This document shows, piece by piece, positions 61,165 to 64,000 of a DNA stretch of 64,000 nt (position 1 is its first letter; each line of letters begins with the position of its first letter). The notes under the pieces are model-generated. The model made no database searches. It saw only the letters and a program-made list of their open reading frames with translations, and was not told where the DNA came from. A program made the position numbers and the translations under genes. Location: NCBI GenBank assembly GCA_944380315.1, contig CALWHG010000005.1:17530-81529 (forward strand), given 5' to 3'. The stretch comes from an uncultured Lachnospiraceae bacterium. Its GTDB lineage: Bacteria; Bacillota; Clostridia; Lachnospirales; Lachnospiraceae.

Positions 61165-62334
61165 ATGAAGGACAGAAGGATATATTGCTTTAACAAGATA
61201 AGCCCCGTGGGCACAGCTCTCTTCAGGGAGGGCTATGAGCTTACAGAGGAGCTTTCAGAGGCCCATGGCATACTTGTGCGCTCAGCGGATCTGTTTTCGG
61301 TAGACATGCCCGAGTCTCTCAGAGCCATAGCGAGAGCGGGTGCGGGAGTCAACAACATCCCCATAGATGCCTGCTCTGAAAAGGGCATAGTAGTATTCAA
61401 TACTCCCGGAGCCAATGCAAATGCGGTCAAGGAGCTGGTCATAGCGGCCATGCTCCTGTGCTCAAGAGACATAAAGGGAGGCATGCAGTGGGTAGAGGCC
61501 CACGCTTCGGATCCGGATATAGCAAAGTCAGTGGAGAAGGCAAAGAAGGATTTTGCCGGCCATGAGATCCAGGGCAAGAAGCTGGGAGTCATAGGACTGG
61601 GCGCCATAGGCGTGCTCGTGGCAAATATAGCTGTCTCTCTCGGCATGGAGGTATACGGCTATGATCCCTACATCTCCATAGGCTCAGCCTGGAGCCTCAA
61701 AAGGGAGGTAAGGCATTCAGAAAAGCTTTCAGAGCTCTATGAAAACTGCGACTTCATAACCGTCCATGTGCCGGCCACCAAGGACACCCGGGGCATGATA
61801 GACAGGGCCGCCATAGCTCAGATGAAGGACGGAGTCAATGTGCTGAATTTTGCCAGGGCTGAGCTCGTAAATGAGGCCGATATGGCGGAGGCTCTTGAGT
61901 CGGGAAAGGTCCACAGGTATATCACGGACTTTGCGGATCCTGCCACCGTAGCCATGAAAAATGCCATAGTCATACCTCATCTGGGAGCCTCCACGGAGGA
62001 GTCGGAGGAGAACTGTGCAGCCATGGCCGTAAGGGAGCTTCAGGATTATCTGGATAACGGCAACATCACCCATTCCGTCAATTTCCCGGATCTGGATGCG
62101 GGCGTATGCCAGACCACATCAAGGATAGCCTGCCTGCATCTCAACATACCCAACATGCTGGGACAGATCACGGCAGTCATGGGTGAGGAAGATATAAACA
62201 TAGCCACACTTTACAACAAGAGCCGTGACAGATATGCCTATACGCTTATGGATATAGAAAACAGGATCACGGATGAGGCCCTTGAAAGGCTGAGAGGCAG
62301 CAAGGGCATGCTCAGAGTACGCATAGTAAAATAA
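61165..62334 (+). CDS. serA: D-3-phosphoglycerate dehydrogenase
   Basis: First enzyme of serine synthesis, NAD-linked. Substrate domain RAIARAGAGVNNIPIDACSE, NAD motif GVIGLGAIGVLVANIAVSLG, Arg/Glu/His catalytic set (NFARAELVNE; IPHLGASTEES), and a C-terminal ACT-type domain (HLNIPNMLGQITAVMGEEDI) that may bind serine for feedback. The 389-residue length is the short type. It is in an operon with serC and a DUF1015 gene. Confidence 0.96.
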   Translation: MKDRRIYCFNKISPVGTALFREGYELTEELSEAHGILVRSADLFSVDMPESLRAIARAGAGVNNIPIDACSEKGIVVFNTPGANANAVKELVIAAMLLCSRDIKGGMQWVEAHASDPDIAKSVEKAKKDFAGHEIQGKKLGVIGLGAIGVLVANIAVSLGMEVYGYDPYISIGSAWSLKREVRHSEKLSELYENCDFITVHVPATKDTRGMIDRAAIAQMKDGVNVLNFARAELVNEADMAEALESGKVHRYITDFADPATVAMKNAIVIPHLGASTEESEENCAAMAVRELQDYLDNGNITHSVNFPDLDAGVCQTTSRIACLHLNIPNMLGQITAVMGEEDINIATLYNKSRDRYAYTLMDIENRITDEALERLRGSKGMLRVRIVK

Positions 62335-62344
62335 AGGGAGGCTT

Positions 62345-63670
62345 ATGGCGGATATAAGACCATTTAAGGCCGTAAGGCCTGCGGCAGGGCTTGCAGAAAA
62401 GGTGGCAGCTCTGCCCTATGATGTATATTCCAGGGAAGAGGCGGCAGCATACGTAAAGGACCGCCCTCTGAGCTTTCTTAACATAGACAGGCCGGAGACC
62501 GCATTTCCTCCGGAAAGCGACATGTATGCGGATGAGGTCTATGATCATGCTGCAGAGCTTTATGAAAAGGAAAAGGCAGAGGGAGTGTTCATCCAGGATG
62601 AGCTGCCCTGCTACTATGTCTATGAGCTCTGCATGGACGGACGCAGACAGACCGGCATAGCTGCCCTTTCCTCTGTGGACGACTATCTTAACGGGATATG
62701 CAGGAAGCATGAAAATACGGTGGAGGAGAAGGAGCTTGACCGCATAAGGCATGTGGACAGGCTGTCTGCCCAGACTGGCCCCATCTTCCTGAGCTATCAC
62801 GATGATCCCTGCATAGATGCGGTAGTAAGCTGCATAAAGGCGGGAGAGCCTCTCTACGCCTTCGTTTCTGAGGACGGCATAGGGCACAGGCTCTGGAGAG
62901 TGTCTGATGGAGAAACGGTCGGAAGGCTTTCAGAGCTTTTTTCAGAGCTTCACTGTACCTATATAGCAGACGGACACCACAGGGCAGCTTCTGCGGTAAA
63001 GGTGGCCCTCAGAAGGAGAGCGCAGGAGGAAAGCAGGGACGGAGGAGCCCGGGAGGGCTGGCACGAGCATGACGGCTTCCTTAGCGTGCTTTTTCCGGAT
63101 ACGGAGCTTCGCATATATGATTACAACAGGGTAGTGTCTGACCTTGGAGGCCTTGACAGAGACAGCTTCCTTGCAAGGCTGTCATCGGACTTTGAGATAA
63201 TAGAGACAGGCGAGAGGCCTGAGCCCTTTGGCACCGGCACCGCAGGGGAGGAGCTTGGGGAGTCGGAGCTTGATGCTCTCATGAGGCCCGAAAGGAAATA
63301 TGAGATCGGCATGTATCTCGGAGGGAGCTTCTACAGGCTGAGGCTTAAGGAGGAGCGCATCCGGGAGGCTGAGAGAGATCCCAGGACAAGACTTGACGTG
63401 TCGGTGCTGCAGGACCTGGTGCTGGGCCCCATACTTGGCATAGAGGATCCCAGGACTGATCCTCGCATAAGCTTCGTGGGCGGTATCAGGGGCCTTTCAG
63501 AGCTTGTCAGGAGAGTGGACGGAGAAACGGGTGAGGCTGTGGCCTTTGCCATGCATCCCACCTCCATGGAGGAGCTTTTTGCAGTGGCCGATGCTGGCCT
63601 GCTCATGCCTCCGAAGTCCACCTGGTTCGAGCCCAAGCTCCGCAGTGGGCTGCTTATACATGAGTTTTAA
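62345..63670 (+). CDS. DUF1015 family protein
   Basis: Cytoplasmic protein of unknown function commonly encoded right after serC-serA in clostridia, as here (10 bp gap). Conserved parts: MADIRPFKAVRPAAGLAEKV, LPYDVYSREEA, SFLNIDRPE, YIADGHHRAASAVKVAL with a His pair that could bind metal or phosphate, and FAMHPTSMEELFAVADAG, then MPPKSTWFEPKLRSGL. It is 441 residues. Linkage suggests a part in serine metabolism, but no reaction is established. Confidence 0.9.
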   Translation: MADIRPFKAVRPAAGLAEKVAALPYDVYSREEAAAYVKDRPLSFLNIDRPETAFPPESDMYADEVYDHAAELYEKEKAEGVFIQDELPCYYVYELCMDGRRQTGIAALSSVDDYLNGICRKHENTVEEKELDRIRHVDRLSAQTGPIFLSYHDDPCIDAVVSCIKAGEPLYAFVSEDGIGHRLWRVSDGETVGRLSELFSELHCTYIADGHHRAASAVKVALRRRAQEESRDGGAREGWHEHDGFLSVLFPDTELRIYDYNRVVSDLGGLDRDSFLARLSSDFEIIETGERPEPFGTGTAGEELGESELDALMRPERKYEIGMYLGGSFYRLRLKEERIREAERDPRTRLDVSVLQDLVLGPILGIEDPRTDPRISFVGGIRGLSELVRRVDGETGEAVAFAMHPTSMEELFAVADAGLLMPPKSTWFEPKLRSGLLIHEF

Positions 63671-63673
63671 GAT

Positions 63674-64000
63674 ATGCATCATTTTTTTGTAGACAGATCA
63701 TCCATAGAGGGTGATATCATAAGGATAGAGGGAGAGGACAGACACCATGCGGTGGATGTGCTCAGAGTGAGGACCGGAGAGGAGCTGCTGGTGAGCGATG
63801 GAGAGGGTACGGACTATGTCTGTACCGTCACTGATCCGGGTCAGGAGGAGCTGATCCTCAGCGAGATCGATGTCGCCCGTCTGTCTGCCGAACGGGTCCG
63901 CACCAGCACCTTCCCCGCGCGGCAGGACGACGGTATCCAGCGGGTGGAGTTCAGCTGGACCCTCTGTGATACCGAGCTGACCCGCAGCTTCCCCGTCCAC
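63674..64000 (+). CDS. RsmE-type 16S rRNA (uracil-N3)-methyltransferase, N-terminal part; 3' part looks foreign
   Basis: The first ~65 codons read MHHFFVDRSSIEGDIIRIEG and onward, with RHHAVDVLRVRTGEELLVSD: the N-terminal PUA-like domain of RsmE, which methylates U1498 of 16S rRNA. From about base 63868 the frame stays open, but the product (DVARLSAERVRTSTFPARQD and on) no longer resembles RsmE. Codon use also changes: six Arg codons in a row are CGN, none AGG/AGA, and no ATA. The frame is cut by the window end. The start follows the DUF1015 stop by 3 bp. Confidence 0.6.
   Translation, partial: MHHFFVDRSSIEGDIIRIEGEDRHHAVDVLRVRTGEELLVSDGEGTDYVCTVTDPGQEELILSEIDVARLSAERVRTSTFPARQDDGIQRVEFSWTLCDTELTRSFPVH

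Overview
The window looks like a chromosomal segment of an anaerobic, moderate-GC Clostridia bacterium, most likely Lachnospiraceae. The basis is gene content: a YesM/YesN-type two-component pair, a CdaR-type regulator, NfnAB, PepV, DUF975, YqeG, CvfB, a class III ribonucleotide reductase and AsrABC. Most genes strongly prefer AGG/AGA for Arg and ATA for Ile. Nearly everything is on the + strand; only one Crp/Fnr regulator (40607 to 39933) is on the - strand. No intact mobile element, phage or CRISPR array is visible.

Layout. 1-3.6 kb: a two-component system (5' end cut by the window edge) and an esterase. 3.7-8.6 kb: a DNA glycosylase, then a cell-surface cassette (wall-binding transglutaminase-like protein, SGNH protein, small secreted protein, MBOAT O-acyltransferase). 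8.8-11.1 kb: an NfnAB-type flavoprotein pair. 11.3-16.1 kb: CdaR-type regulator, tyrS, a secreted protein and a Na/phosphate cotransporter with PHO-box-like 11-bp-phased repeats. 16.3-21 kb: gap-pgk-tpiA and a HerA-like ATPase. 21-24.8 kb: tRNA-Arg(CCG), phosphoesterase, scpA-scpB, dut, a TPR lipoprotein. 24.9-38.4 kb: housekeeping genes (nrdD with a fused redoxin, coaX, prfC, pepV, nrdR, yqeG, efp, argS, hflX, cvfB). 38.5-39.8 kb: CBS protein and a phosphoribosyltransferase-like protein.

39.9-52.4 kb is the most interesting part, a sulfur module. A Crp/Fnr regulator is divergent from an SLC13-type anion permease, followed by trxB, trxA, a cytoplasmic aryl-sulfate sulfotransferase and asrA-asrB-asrC (dissimilatory-type anaerobic sulfite reductase). 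After bioY comes siroheme synthesis (a HemC-CobA-HemD triple fusion plus SirC), which makes the AsrC cofactor. Two near-identical dyads, TAAC-N4-GTTAT, sit at the same distance (36 bp, start to start) from the predicted -10 boxes of the permease and of trxB. That is the class II activator position for a Crp/Fnr protein. No sulfate-activating enzyme or sulfonate lyase is present. The cluster therefore suggests an organosulfate-to-sulfide route in which thioredoxin may help release sulfite from a transferred sulfuryl group. That last step is inference.

52.4-64 kb: a remnant of a DUF4143-type ATPase gene, tRNA-Gln(CTG), a three-gene ABC importer, prmA, nnr, serC-serA-DUF1015, and the start of rsmE. 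The last ~130 bp change codon usage and no longer look like RsmE, which may mean a chimeric sequence end.
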